Shown piece after piece: positions 43,668-54,370 of a DNA stretch of 64,000 nucleotides; positions within the stretch are counted from its first letter, which is position 1, and each line of letters begins with the position of its first letter. The stretch comes from Methylorubrum aminovorans. GTDB taxonomy: Bacteria > Pseudomonadota > Alphaproteobacteria > Rhizobiales > Beijerinckiaceae. Made by a program: the position numbers and the translations under genes. The notes beneath the pieces are model-generated. The model was not told the origin of the DNA, ran no database searches, and saw only the letters and a list, made by a program, of their open reading frames with translations. The DNA lies in NCBI RefSeq assembly GCF_022179725.1, contig NZ_BPRC01000016.1, forward strand, positions 53,923 through 117,922. The letters are read 5' to 3'.

Positions 43668-44531
43668 TCAGTTGCCGAAGTCCCGCGCTGCGGATGGGAG
43701 GAAGCCGTCGGCGAAGCGATAGCGCATGCCGACCCTGAACTCGTTGGCTGCCAGATCCTTCACGCGGGTCAGGCCGCCATACTCGTCGAGCCCGCTGCGA
43801 ATCTTGCCGAGATTGATGTAGCGATAGGCGGCATCGAGGCTGAAGCCGGCACCGATATCGTAGGAGACACCGGCGGTCAGGGCCCAGGCGAAGGTCGTGA
43901 CCGAGTGGTTGGCGCGGAAGGCGGCGTCGCGCGAGCCGGTGCCGGCGGCCCCGTCGCAGCCATCGATCAGGCAGGTCGTCTGCGTGTAGTTGCGGCTCAT
44001 GCGCTTGTCGGCGAAGCCGACGCCGGCGCCGACATAGGGCGTGAAGCCGTACCACGTCCCGATATCGGCATAGACGTTGACGAGGCCCGTCAGCACATCG
44101 ACCTTGCCGGCCTCAAGGTTGTAGCCGGTCTGGAACACCGAGCGCGAGGAATAGCCGCGGAAGGACGAGGCGCCGCGCTGGTCGATCGTAGCATCGACGC
44201 GGAGCCAGGGATTGATCTGGTAGCCGATACCGCCGCCGTAGCCGGCTTCCGAGCTCAGCCGCAATCCGACCAGCGGCGGCATGCCGGGGTCGCTCGGATC
44301 GGGAATGGCGTCGTCGCGCGGATGCTCGTACCAGCTCTGGGTAAAGTCGCCCCGAAGATACCAGCCGCTGCCGATGGCCACCGGTTCGACAACGGGCGGC
44401 GGCGGCGGAGGCGGGGGGAGCAGGTCCGCGGCCGAGGCGCTTCCGGAAAGCGCGCAAGTGCCGGTCAGGACCCCGAGGAGCGTGCCGGTCGCGAGCGTGG
44501 CCGCCAGCGCCAGACGATGCGATGCAATCAT
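43668..44531 (-). CDS. Outer-membrane beta-barrel protein, PPPP-linker type (1)
   Basis: The protein has 287 residues. A signal peptide ending SASAA is followed by DLLPPPPPPPP, then WYLRGDFTQSWYEH and GYGGGIGYQINPWLRVDATID, quoted in parts, typical of small alphaproteobacterial surface barrels. It is a clear paralogue of the next gene (shared GIGYQINPWLRVDAT, GTWYGFTP and AAYRYINLG). A Cys pair in TTCLIDGCDG may form a loop disulfide. The upstream open frame of 105 codons is not part of the gene. Confidence 0.82.
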   Translation of the reverse strand: MIASHRLALAATLATGTLLGVLTGTCALSGSASAADLLPPPPPPPPVVEPVAIGSGWYLRGDFTQSWYEHPRDDAIPDPSDPGMPPLVGLRLSSEAGYGGGIGYQINPWLRVDATIDQRGASSFRGYSSRSVFQTGYNLEAGKVDVLTGLVNVYADIGTWYGFTPYVGAGVGFADKRMSRNYTQTTCLIDGCDGAAGTGSRDAAFRANHSVTTFAWALTAGVSYDIGAGFSLDAAYRYINLGKIRSGLDEYGGLTRVKDLAANEFRVGMRYRFADGFLPSAARDFGN

Positions 44532-44647
44532 GGGAAGCCTCGTCGGAGGGGGCGGCAGGAGGGATCCGCGCCTCGATTGTCCGGGATTCTCGCTGACAAA
44601 AGTTATGATTGGCTTAACCTTAACCAGCGGCGGAGCCTCAAAGCTGA

Positions 44648-44682
44648 AAACAAGTACGGCGCGGGAAGCTTCCGCGCCGTAC
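44648..44682 (-). terminator. Intrinsic terminator of the third beta-barrel gene
   Basis: GTACGGCGCGG (44654-44664) and CCGCGCCGTAC (44672-44682) form a perfect 11-bp stem with a 7-nt loop; on the minus strand the stem is followed by TTGTTTT. It lies 26 bp after the stop codon. This is the best intrinsic terminator in the window. Confidence 0.85.
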
Positions 44683-44707
44683 AAGTGTCGATTGAAAGTC
44701 GCTGTAA

Positions 44708-45574
44708 TCAGTATTTGCGAACCAGCGGCGGGGGCGGCGCGTAGTCGACTGCGGCGACTGCGACCGGTGCACCGAACATGTAGCGAAGGCCGACCTTGAC
44801 GTCGTGCGCCTCGAGCTCCTTCACCCGGTAGACCGTTTTCGGGCAATCCGGGGTGCAGGTGACGACGCCGGTCGTGGCCTCGCCCATGTTGAGGTAGCGG
44901 TAAGCGGCCTCAAAGCGGACGTTCTGCGTTACGGCGTAGCCGAGACCGGCGTGGAGCGCCCAGGCAAAGTTGGTCCGCTCGCTGTGACGGCCGATCCCGT
45001 AGCCGCCCTCGTAGGCGCCGAAGCCTTTGTCGGTTACGCCGCCGAAGCTGTGATGGGCAACGCCGACGCCGGCGCCGATGAACGGCGTCACACCGTACCA
45101 GGTCCCGAGATCCACGTAGCCGTTGGCGAGGCCGACGATGGAATCGAACTTGCCGCTGGTGACGTTGTAGCCGCCGGTATTGCCGAAGGTCTTGTCCTCG
45201 GCGACGAACGTCCACTTGCTGCCGAAGCGGTACTCGCCGGTCGCGTCGACGCGGAGCCAGGGATTGATCTGGTAGCCGATACCGCCGCCGACGAAGTACT
45301 GGTTCGACACCTTGTCCTGAATGACGGCGTAGTCGTACGGCTTCGGCGGATGCGAAACGTCTTCGGCGATGCTCTTGCGCAGGTCGAGCGAGCCGTAACC
45401 GCCATCGACGCGCAGGTACCAGCCACCGGCGAACACTTCCGGTTCGGGCAGCGGCGCGGGCATCGGGGGCGGCGGCGGCAGCAGGTCGGCAGCCTGTGCC
45501 AAGCAGGGCACCCCAACGCCCGCGAGGAGCGTGAGAGAGCGCGCCAGTGCGGGAATTCTGGAGCGGCGGCGCAT
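44708..45574 (-). CDS. Outer-membrane beta-barrel protein, PPPP-linker type (2)
   Basis: The protein has 288 residues, with a signal peptide (LTLLAGVGVPCLAQA), DLLPPPPPMPAPLPEPE linker and barrel with WYLRVDGGYGS and IGYQINPWLRVDATGEYRF; it is paralogous to the upstream-numbered neighbour. Cys pair VVTCTPDCPK lies in a loop. The start at 45574 is fixed by AAGGAT 6 bp upstream; a GTG five codons earlier overlaps this ribosome site and is rejected. Confidence 0.83.
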   Translation of the reverse strand: MRRRSRIPALARSLTLLAGVGVPCLAQAADLLPPPPPMPAPLPEPEVFAGGWYLRVDGGYGSLDLRKSIAEDVSHPPKPYDYAVIQDKVSNQYFVGGGIGYQINPWLRVDATGEYRFGSKWTFVAEDKTFGNTGGYNVTSGKFDSIVGLANGYVDLGTWYGVTPFIGAGVGVAHHSFGGVTDKGFGAYEGGYGIGRHSERTNFAWALHAGLGYAVTQNVRFEAAYRYLNMGEATTGVVTCTPDCPKTVYRVKELEAHDVKVGLRYMFGAPVAVAAVDYAPPPPLVRKY

Positions 45575-45960
45575 TAAGATATCCTTCACCCGTCGAGCGC
45601 GCCGAAAGGTCAGGCCGGCTCGAGATGCGAGTGCAAGGATGGTCTATGAAGGTTAAGCCGCGCTTAACGTAAAAAATTAGTCTTGTCGATCCGTTTCATG
45701 GACCGTCATAAACGTTAGAAACTCAGTACCATCCTCGATTGTGCCGCCCGGCGGCTCACCGCCGCTCGGAACGGCTCCGCCTTGCGACGGGGCCGCCCTG
45801 ATCGGTCTCTGTCGGGAGAGCAGCCCGTCGTCCGGTCGAGGAATGCCCCCTCGAACGTCGTCCGCCCGTTCTGCTCGGTTTCGTTGTCCCGGGTCACCGC
45901 TTCGCTGATGCGTGCGATGACGGACTGGGATCACCCCGATGCGATCGAACGGAAACGAGG
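45575..45960. other. Intergenic region between the barrel gene and glmM
   Basis: No gene is seen. It must contain the promoter of the barrel gene at 44708. An interrupted palindrome TTAAGC-CGC-GCTTAA (45653-45667) next to an A/T-rich run lies about 80 bp before that gene and could be an operator. Confidence 0.45.
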
Positions 45961-47301
45961 TCAGGCCGCGGCGCGGGACACGGCGTCGACCACCTCGTCC
46001 ACCACCTCGGCGACGAGGTCGCGGTCGTCGCCCTCGGCCATCACGCGGATGACGGGTTCCGTGCCCGAGGGACGGATCACGAGGCGCCCGGATTGGCCAA
46101 GACGGTCCTTGGCGTGGGCGATGGCCGTAACCACCGAATCCGCGCGCAGCGGCTCGCCGGAGCGAAAGCGGACGTTCTTGAGGATCTGCGGAAGCGGCTC
46201 GAAGCAGTGGCAGACTTCGCTCACCGGCAGGTTGCGGCGCTTGACGACGCTGAGGAGTTGTAGGGCGGCCACCAAGCCGTCGCCCGTGGTGGCGTAGTCC
46301 GACATGATGATGTGGCCGGATTGCTCGCCACCGAGATTGTAGCCGTGCTCGCGCATGTGTTCGAGTACGTAGCGGTCGCCGACGGCCGTGCGGGCGAGCG
46401 TCAGGCCGAGCCCGTTGATGAAGCGTTCGAGGCCGAGATTCGACATGATGGTGGCGACGAGGCCCGGCTGTGTAAGCCGCTCGTCCTCTTTCCACGAGCG
46501 GGCCACGGCCGCCATGAGCTGGTCACCATCGACCTTCTGGCCCTTCTCGTCGACGATGAGCACCCGGTCGGCGTCACCGTCGAGGGCGATGCCGACATCG
46601 GCGCGCAGCTCGCGCACCTTCTGTACGAGGCTTTCCGGCGCGGTCGAGCCGACATCCTGGTTGATATTGAAGCCGTCCGGCTCGACGCCGATGGCGATCA
46701 CCTCGGCGCCCAGCTCCCAGAGCGTTTCCGGGGCGACGCGGTAGGCTGCACCGTTGGCGCAGTCCACCACAACGCGCAGGCCGTCGAGGGTGACGTGGCG
46801 GGGCAGGGTGCGCTTGGCGAACTCAATGTAGCGGGCATGCACGCTCTCGATCCGCTTGGCCCGGCCGAGGTCGCGCGAACCGGCGAGGCGGCGGCGCATG
46901 TCGCCGTCGATCAGACTCTCGATCTCAAGCTCAAGCTCGTCGTTGAGCTTGAACCCGTCGGGCCCGAACAGCTTGATGCCGTTGTCCTCGAACGGGTTGT
47001 GCGAGGCCGAGATCATCACGCCGATATCGGCACGCATGGAGCGGGTCAGCATCGCGACGGCGGGGGTCGGCATCGGGCCCAGCAAGAGCACGTCCATGCC
47101 GACGGAGGTGAAGCCGGCCACCAGCGCGGTCTCGATCATATAGCCCGAGAGCCGGGTATCCTTGCCGATCACGACGCGATGGCGGTGGTCGCCGCGCTGG
47201 AAAATTAGGCCCGCAGCCTGTCCGACCTTGAGGGCGAGTTCCGGCGTGATGACGCCGTTGGCCCGGCCGCGGATGCCGTCGGTTCCGAAGTGTTTGCGCA
47301 A
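45961..47301 (-). CDS. glmM: Phosphoglucosamine mutase
   Basis: The protein has 446 residues, the family length. It has the N terminus MRKHFGTDGIRGRAN, catalytic phosphoserine loop ISASHNPFEDNGIK, metal-binding DGDADR and the C-terminal phosphate site RPSGTEPVIRVMAEG. It converts glucosamine-6-P to glucosamine-1-P for UDP-GlcNAc, feeding peptidoglycan and LPS. The start is TTG: GGAGAAG lies 5 bp upstream and the sequence begins exactly at the family start. Confidence 0.95.
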   Translation of the reverse strand: MRKHFGTDGIRGRANGVITPELALKVGQAAGLIFQRGDHRHRVVIGKDTRLSGYMIETALVAGFTSVGMDVLLLGPMPTPAVAMLTRSMRADIGVMISASHNPFEDNGIKLFGPDGFKLNDELELEIESLIDGDMRRRLAGSRDLGRAKRIESVHARYIEFAKRTLPRHVTLDGLRVVVDCANGAAYRVAPETLWELGAEVIAIGVEPDGFNINQDVGSTAPESLVQKVRELRADVGIALDGDADRVLIVDEKGQKVDGDQLMAAVARSWKEDERLTQPGLVATIMSNLGLERFINGLGLTLARTAVGDRYVLEHMREHGYNLGGEQSGHIIMSDYATTGDGLVAALQLLSVVKRRNLPVSEVCHCFEPLPQILKNVRFRSGEPLRADSVVTAIAHAKDRLGQSGRLVIRPSGTEPVIRVMAEGDDRDLVAEVVDEVVDAVSRAAA

Positions 47302-47449
47302 CGTCGCTTCTCCGCGCTCGGCGTGGCTCGCAGACGGCCACCTTACCAGATCATGCCCCCGGCCGGCGGAGCGGATCGCGGGCGTGGTGAATCGGTTGCT
47401 CCGCGACAAAGGCGGTCGAAATGGGGCGGTCGAGCCGGTTCGACCGGCG

Positions 47450-48199
47450 TCATCGAAGAAGGTGTGGGACCGACGCGACGAGCAGGGCGATGCCCGAAGC
47501 GGTGAGGAGCCCGAGGACGAGCCTGCGGAATGCCGCTTCACTCAATCCGACATAGATGCGGGCGCCGACGACCGCGGGAACGAGCATGGCCGGGAGCACC
47601 AGCCCGATCATCGGCAGCATGGTGCGGGTGATGAGCCCTGAGGCGACGTAGACCAGCAGGGTGACGGCGAGCATCGACAAATTGAAGTTCTGGATCACGG
47701 CGCGCTGGACGTCCCGCTCGTAGCCGCGGAGCGTGCACCAGAGCGTCGGCAGCGTACCCGTGAACCCGCCGAGACCGCCGAGGAAGCCGCCACCGAGGCC
47801 GATGGCCGCGTCGGCAACCCGGCCGCCGACGGTGATGCGAGGCAGATCCTTCGAGAGAAACATCGCCGGGCACCACAGGACGAGCACGGCCCCGAGGATG
47901 GCCTTGAACCAGTGCATGTCCAGATGCGGCAGCAGGAAGGCCCCGAGCGGAACACCGGCGAGGCCGCCGATGACGAAAGGGGCCAGCAGGCCGATTGCAA
48001 AGCCTCTGCGCACAGTGATGGCAGCCACGACTTGACCTGCCAATGCACCGGTGACCGCCAGCGCCGCCGCAAGCTGCGGATCGATCACCCACACCCAGAT
48101 CGACATGGCCACGAGGCCGAAGGCGAAGCCGGACAGGCCCTGGACAAAGCCGGCGATCGCCGCACCGAGGGCGACGATCACGATGACCGAACTCGGCAT
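47450..48199 (-). CDS. TauE/SafE-family membrane transporter
   Basis: The protein has 249 residues and eight or so predicted helices. The duplicated family pattern is visible, with VQGLSGFAFGLVAMS in the first half and GGGFLGGLGGFTGTLPTLWCTLRGY in the second. Members export sulfite, sulfoacetate or other small organosulfur anions; the substrate here is unknown. It lies between ftsH and glmM, which are often direct neighbours in alphaproteobacteria. Confidence 0.85.
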   Translation of the reverse strand: MPSSVIVIVALGAAIAGFVQGLSGFAFGLVAMSIWVWVIDPQLAAALAVTGALAGQVVAAITVRRGFAIGLLAPFVIGGLAGVPLGAFLLPHLDMHWFKAILGAVLVLWCPAMFLSKDLPRITVGGRVADAAIGLGGGFLGGLGGFTGTLPTLWCTLRGYERDVQRAVIQNFNLSMLAVTLLVYVASGLITRTMLPMIGLVLPAMLVPAVVGARIYVGLSEAAFRRLVLGLLTASGIALLVASVPHLLR

Positions 48200-48255
48200 G
48201 GCCGGCCGTTCCGTCCAATCAACTCACGAGGGGCAAGGTGCGGGGTCGCGGACAT

Positions 48256-48280
48256 GAAAAGGGGCGCCTCGCGGCGCCCC
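48256..48280 (-). terminator. Intrinsic terminator of ftsH
   Basis: GGGGCGCC (48261-48268) and GGCGCCCC (48273-48280) form a perfect 8-bp stem with a TCGC loop; on the minus strand TTTT follows. It lies about 24 bp after the ftsH stop and separates ftsH from the downstream transporter gene. Confidence 0.82.
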
Positions 48281-48303
48281 CTCCCCTGACTGACTTCGGA
48301 TTA

Positions 48304-50232
<1,929 letters not shown>

Positions 50233-50369
50233 CGATCGGTCCTGGGAGGCGTGCGAGCGTCGTCCCGCAAAGTCGCGGCATACCCCACGCGCTCGAAGCC
50301 AATGTAGGCGGCGCCCCCTCGCTTGCCAAGTAAATCGGAGGCGCCTGCGGCGAGGGAGACCGCGTAGCG

Positions 50370-51401
50370 TTAGCGGCGGACCCCGCCTGCCCTGCGCGGG
50401 GGCGCGGCGGTGAGACGAATGATCCCCTTGTCGTCCGCCTCGATCAGGGCGCCCCGAAGGGTGCGGCGCAACGCCCTCCCCTCTGCGAGCGCCGGCAACA
50501 GCGCGTCGAGAACGAGGGACTCGAGCCGCTCGAGGCGCTTCGGGACCGCTGTTTCGTGGTCCGGCGTAACCCGATCGAGCGCGGCATCGACCACACGCAG
50601 CACGATCGCCTCCGGTTCACGGCGCAGGCGATGGCCATCAAGGCGAAGTGTCTCCTCTTCCCCGCCGGCGATCTCCGACAGCACCGCGTCGGCGCGCTGC
50701 CCGAGCGCGGCATCGTCTCGCGCGGCGCGGACGGCAAGCCGGCCAAGGCGGGCCGCGTTCAGGCCCTCCTCCACCAGAAGCGGTAGGAGGGTGCGTAGCC
50801 GCGCTCGGGCAAAGCGCACGTCGGCATTGGATGGATCGCGCAGGAATGGAAGACGATGGGCCTCGCAATAGGCCACGAGGTCGACCTTCGGAATATCGAT
50901 GAACGGCCGCGCCAGCCGGATGTTCGGTGCGAGCGCCCGCTCGCGTCGCATGCCGGCGAGGCCGGAGGGACCGCTACCGGCCATGAGCCGCATCAGAACG
51001 GTCTCGGCCTGATCGTCGAGCGTGTGGGCGGTGAGAACGAGACCGGCGCCGATTCGCGCAGCGTGGCCGGCGAGGAGTCGGTACCGGGCCTCGCGAGCGG
51101 CGGCCTGGATACCGCTGGCGCGGCGCGGCGCATCCCAGGTCAGGATCGTGTGGCCGAGGCCGAGTTCTGCCGCAAGGCGCCCGACTCCGGCCGCCTCCTC
51201 GCCCGACCCCGCGCGCAGGGCGTGATCGACGGTGGCGACATGGACGCGCGCACCGCCCGAGCGGGCCGCGTGCATCAGCGCGGTGGAATCGGGCCCGCCC
51301 GACACGGCGAGCAGCAGCGGCGACGTCGCCGTGTCGAGGAACGGGACGAGGGCGCGGGCGAGCCGTTCGTCCAGGGACGCTCTCGCTTCCGGTTGCTGCA
51401 T
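50370..51401 (-). CDS. tilS: tRNA(Ile)-lysidine synthase
   Basis: This PP-loop ATPase has 343 residues, with motif LAVSGGPDSTALMH near residue 32, and LTAHTLDDQAETVLMRL. It modifies C34 of tRNA-Ile(CAU) to lysidine so that it reads AUA. The start at 51401 has GGAAGAAG upstream. It lies between cpoB and ftsH, a conserved neighbourhood. The open frame upstream overlaps the cpoB end and is non-coding. Confidence 0.93.
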   Translation of the reverse strand: MQQPEARASLDERLARALVPFLDTATSPLLLAVSGGPDSTALMHAARSGGARVHVATVDHALRAGSGEEAAGVGRLAAELGLGHTILTWDAPRRASGIQAAAREARYRLLAGHAARIGAGLVLTAHTLDDQAETVLMRLMAGSGPSGLAGMRRERALAPNIRLARPFIDIPKVDLVAYCEAHRLPFLRDPSNADVRFARARLRTLLPLLVEEGLNAARLGRLAVRAARDDAALGQRADAVLSEIAGGEEETLRLDGHRLRREPEAIVLRVVDAALDRVTPDHETAVPKRLERLESLVLDALLPALAEGRALRRTLRGALIEADDKGIIRLTAAPPRRAGGVRR

Positions 51402-51456
51402 CGTCTTCTTCCGAAAGCCGATGGCTCTACTCAGAACGAGGCTTCCGCCGCGTCGC

Positions 51457-52482
51457 TCAGGCGGTGCAGCGTGCGCGCTTCTGCTCCCGCTCGACGCTCT
51501 GGCGCACGCCGGCGCCCGCCCCCGGAAACTTCCGTTCGACCTCGGCCAGCGTGGCGCAGGCCTGCGCCTTGGCGCCCAGGGCGTGCAGTGAGGCACCGAG
51601 CTTCAGCATCGCCTCGGGGGCGACGGGCGAGTTCGCGTAATCGGTCGAGACCTTCAGGAATTGCTCGGCGGCCTCGCGTGAGCGGTTGCGCTGGAGATAG
51701 CTCTCGCCGAGCCAGTAGGTCGCCTTCGGCACCAGCCGGTCGCGCGGATGCGACTGGATGAACTGCCGCAGGCTCATCTCGGCCTGCTCGTACTGGCGCT
51801 CGCGGATTAGGGCATAGGCCGCCTCGAAATCGGCCTGCGCGTCGCCGCTGCCGGTGGCGGCGATGCTCGCACTGGCGCCGGGCGCGTCGACCGGTCCGAT
51901 CGAGCCGGTGCGCGCGGGCGGAGGAGAGAGATCGACCGGCCCGCCGAAGCCGGGCGGCGGCAGATCCATGTCGTCGGCTGCCCCAGCATCCGCCTCCGCC
52001 ACCGTCGGAGGAACGGCGCGGCGCAGGGGCGTCTCGGCCTCGGCGATGGCGCCGGTCGGCAGCGGCAGCGAGGGCTGTGTCGTCCCGAGCGGCTTCGGCG
52101 CACCCGGCGCGCTCGGGTTCTGCTCAGGGTCGAAGGCGTCGCTGCGCTTGCCCGGCCGCGCTTCGCCGGGATTGGTTCCGTAGGGGGCGGCCGAGGGCGG
52201 CGAGGCGGCGGGAGCCGGTGCCTTGCGGGCCGGGGCGGCGGTGCTCCCCTTCCCTTCCTGGAAGCGGAATTCGACATCCTCCTGGAACTTCCGAAGCTGT
52301 TCCTTGAGCTGCCGATTCTCGTACTGAAGCGTTTCGATCTGTCCCGAGAGTTGACGGGAGACGTTCTCCAGACGGTTGAGGCGTACCACGAGTTCGGAGG
52401 CGTCCTGCGCCTGCGCGGCGCAAAGGGCGGCCGAAGAAATTGAGAGGCCGAGTCCGAGAGTCAGGAGGGGGCGGCGGAACAT
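51457..52482 (-). CDS. cpoB: Tol-Pal system protein CpoB (YbgF)
   Basis: The protein has 341 residues, with a signal peptide ending AAQAQ, an N-terminal coiled coil (LVVRLNRLENVSRQLSGQ and onward, about residues 28-75) used for trimerisation, a Pro/Ala-rich linker of about 120 residues and C-terminal TPR repeats (FEAAYALIRERQYEQAE, ATYWLGESYLQRN). CpoB coordinates PBP1B and Tol function in E. coli. It is 140 bp downstream of pal. Confidence 0.9.
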   Translation of the reverse strand: MFRRPLLTLGLGLSISSAALCAAQAQDASELVVRLNRLENVSRQLSGQIETLQYENRQLKEQLRKFQEDVEFRFQEGKGSTAAPARKAPAPAASPPSAAPYGTNPGEARPGKRSDAFDPEQNPSAPGAPKPLGTTQPSLPLPTGAIAEAETPLRRAVPPTVAEADAGAADDMDLPPPGFGGPVDLSPPPARTGSIGPVDAPGASASIAATGSGDAQADFEAAYALIRERQYEQAEMSLRQFIQSHPRDRLVPKATYWLGESYLQRNRSREAAEQFLKVSTDYANSPVAPEAMLKLGASLHALGAKAQACATLAEVERKFPGAGAGVRQSVEREQKRARCTA

Positions 52483-52586
52483 GGCGGCTGGCACCGATCG
52501 GTCTTCTGGCTCGCGGCCATCGTGGTGCGACCCTCGAAAATCCCGTCTCCGGGCGTTCGGCGAGGCACGCTCACCCGTTAGCAGAA

Positions 52587-52612
52587 GGCCCGGTCGGCCG
52601 CAAAACCGGGCC
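52587..52612 (-). terminator. Stem-loop after pal
   Basis: GGCCCGGT (52587-52594) and ACCGGGCC (52605-52612) pair perfectly with a 10-nt loop, 10 bp beyond the pal stop. It may attenuate transcription into cpoB. Confidence 0.5.
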
Positions 52613-52622
52613 TGGCCCCGTG

Positions 52623-53135
52623 TCAGGACCCGGCGCCGCCGTCGAGGACGCTGACGGAGCGGCGGTTCTGCGACCAGCAGGAGATGTCGTTGCACACCGC
52701 CACCGGACGCTCCTTGCCGTAGGAGACGGTCCGCATCCGCGAGGCCGAGATGCCGCGGGAAGCGAGGTAATCCTGAACCGTCTGCGCGCGGCGTGCGCCC
52801 AGCGAGTAATTGTACTCGCGCGTGCCGCGCTCGTCGGCATGACCCTCGATGAGGAAGCTGTAGCGGGGATAGCGCTGGAGCCACGACGCCTGCTTGTCGA
52901 GGGTGGCGGTGGCGGTCGGCGTCAGATCCGTCGAGTCCGATTCGAAGAACACCCGGTCACCGACATTCACGACGAAGTCCTGAGCGCTGCCGGGGCGCGC
53001 CACGCCACCCGCACCGCCTGCGCCGAAGCCGGAGGCGTCGGCGAGATCGCTGTCCTTGCTGCAGGCGCCGAGCCCGAGCGCGGCGCAGAGCGCCAGCGTC
53101 AGGGAAAGCCCACGAAAGCGCGCGGGTGTCGACAT
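52623..53135 (-). CDS. pal: Peptidoglycan-associated lipoprotein Pal
   Basis: The protein has 170 residues, with a lipobox LGAC at about residue 24 and a C-terminal OmpA-like domain with VFFESDSTDLTP, GHADERGTREYNYSLGARRA and RTVSYGKERPVAV. It tethers the outer membrane to peptidoglycan within the Tol-Pal system. GAGGAG lies 8 bp before the ATG at 53135. tolB is not in the window. Confidence 0.95.
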   Translation of the reverse strand: MSTPARFRGLSLTLALCAALGLGACSKDSDLADASGFGAGGAGGVARPGSAQDFVVNVGDRVFFESDSTDLTPTATATLDKQASWLQRYPRYSFLIEGHADERGTREYNYSLGARRAQTVQDYLASRGISASRMRTVSYGKERPVAVCNDISCWSQNRRSVSVLDGGAGS

Positions 53136-53490
53136 CGTCTGTCTCCTCACGGCCGAGCCGTGCCGGTTGTCTTATCCGGTGCTGTCTCGATCGCCTGACG
53201 ATCGGGACCGGCCCCGAGTTGCTGCTGGGATGAGACCTCGATCACCGCACGCGGATTAGCGCCGGCTGTGAGCCTTCTCGTTCCAGATGGTGTAGTCGCC
53301 GATGGTTAAGTGACTCTCACGGATGCGTTCGTGCCGCTGTCTGCCCGCGAGACGGGGAGAGCCGTGACGGGTTCAAGCTCGACCGCACCGCGATGCCAGT
53401 GTTCAGCCGAGAAATGGGGCGCGCCGTGGGCGCGGGGCTCAGGATCGTTGCATTACCCGACGATGTTGCGACGCAGCAACAGTCGGTGGC
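53136..53490. other. Intergenic region upstream of pal
   Basis: No gene is supported. It separates pal from the HPt gene, both on the minus strand, and should hold the pal promoter. I see no strong regulatory motif. Confidence 0.4.
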
Positions 53491-53850
53491 TCAAGCAGCG
53501 CGCAGGATTGCGATCGCCTTCCGCGCGTGGCGAGCGGCGTGAACCGCGGTCCCGAGAGGCGTCGTAATCTCGGCGCCGCTGAGGCAGGCCTGCTCCAAGG
53601 CGGCACAGGCCTCCGACAAGTCGTGGAAGGAAAGGCCGCCACTCGAGGATACGAGGTTGTGCGCGTCCTGAGCCAGCCGCGACGGTTCGTTGGCCGGCGG
53701 ATCGAGGCGCGCCGCAATTTCCCGATCGAGCACTTCGAGCAGTTCCATCAGGCGGGAACGGCCGAACAGTGCCTCCAGCTCGGACAGGGTATCAGCGTCG
53801 AAGACGGCTGCCCGGGCGGGATCGGGTTGCGGCGCGGCGGGCGGGATCAT
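53491..53850 (-). CDS. Histidine phosphotransfer (HPt) domain protein
   Basis: The protein has 119 residues and is all-helical. The phospho-accepting His lies in AQDAHNLVSSSGGLSFHDLSEACAALE, which matches the HPt consensus around residue 64. It would relay phosphate between a hybrid kinase and a response regulator. It is divergent from a single-domain receiver gene 104 bp away, its likely partner. Confidence 0.8.
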   Translation of the reverse strand: MIPPAAPQPDPARAAVFDADTLSELEALFGRSRLMELLEVLDREIAARLDPPANEPSRLAQDAHNLVSSSGGLSFHDLSEACAALEQACLSGAEITTPLGTAVHAARHARKAIAILRAA

Positions 53851-53954
53851 TCCATTGCTCAGCTTTGCGAAAGATTGCTATGCGGCCGTCGAGTTAACGA
53901 AGCATTAACTGTTCAACCCCGTGATGAAGTCCATCCCGAAATTGGATAGGGGCC

Positions 53955-54350
53955 ATGTCGTCAGTCACGACCGTGCTCATCGTCGAGGACAATTACCTGT
54001 TGTTGGAGATGCTGACGCGGCTTTGCGAGCGGGAAGGCATGCGCGTGCTGGCCGCCTCCAGCGGCGAGGCCGCGCTGACGGCTTTGCGGGACGGGGGCGA
54101 ATCGATCGACTGGCTGTTCACCGACATCGGTCTGCCGGGCCTCGTCGACGGCTGGGCGGTCGCGAGCGCTTATCGTGAGCGTCATCCGCAGCGGCCGATC
54201 GTGTATACCTCCTCGGCGGCGCAGATCGAGGGCCGGACGGTTCGCGGCAGCCTCTATCTCCGCAAACCGTTCGAAACGCGGGCGATTGTGGAACTCGCCA
54301 GTATCATGGCCGCACGTCCCGACGAGGGTCGGAGCGGCATCGACAGCTGA
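53955..54350 (+). CDS. Single-domain response regulator
   Basis: The protein has 131 residues and is a receiver domain: acidic pair IVEDN, phospho-acceptor Asp in FTDIGLPGLVDGW, switch residues in VYTSS and Lys in YLRKPF. There is no output domain. With the divergent HPt gene it may form a small phosphorelay module. The cognate kinase is not nearby. Confidence 0.88.
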   Translation: MSSVTTVLIVEDNYLLLEMLTRLCEREGMRVLAASSGEAALTALRDGGESIDWLFTDIGLPGLVDGWAVASAYRERHPQRPIVYTSSAAQIEGRTVRGSLYLRKPFETRAIVELASIMAARPDEGRSGIDS

Positions 54351-54370
54351 CGGCCGGGCTCTGCGGCGTG

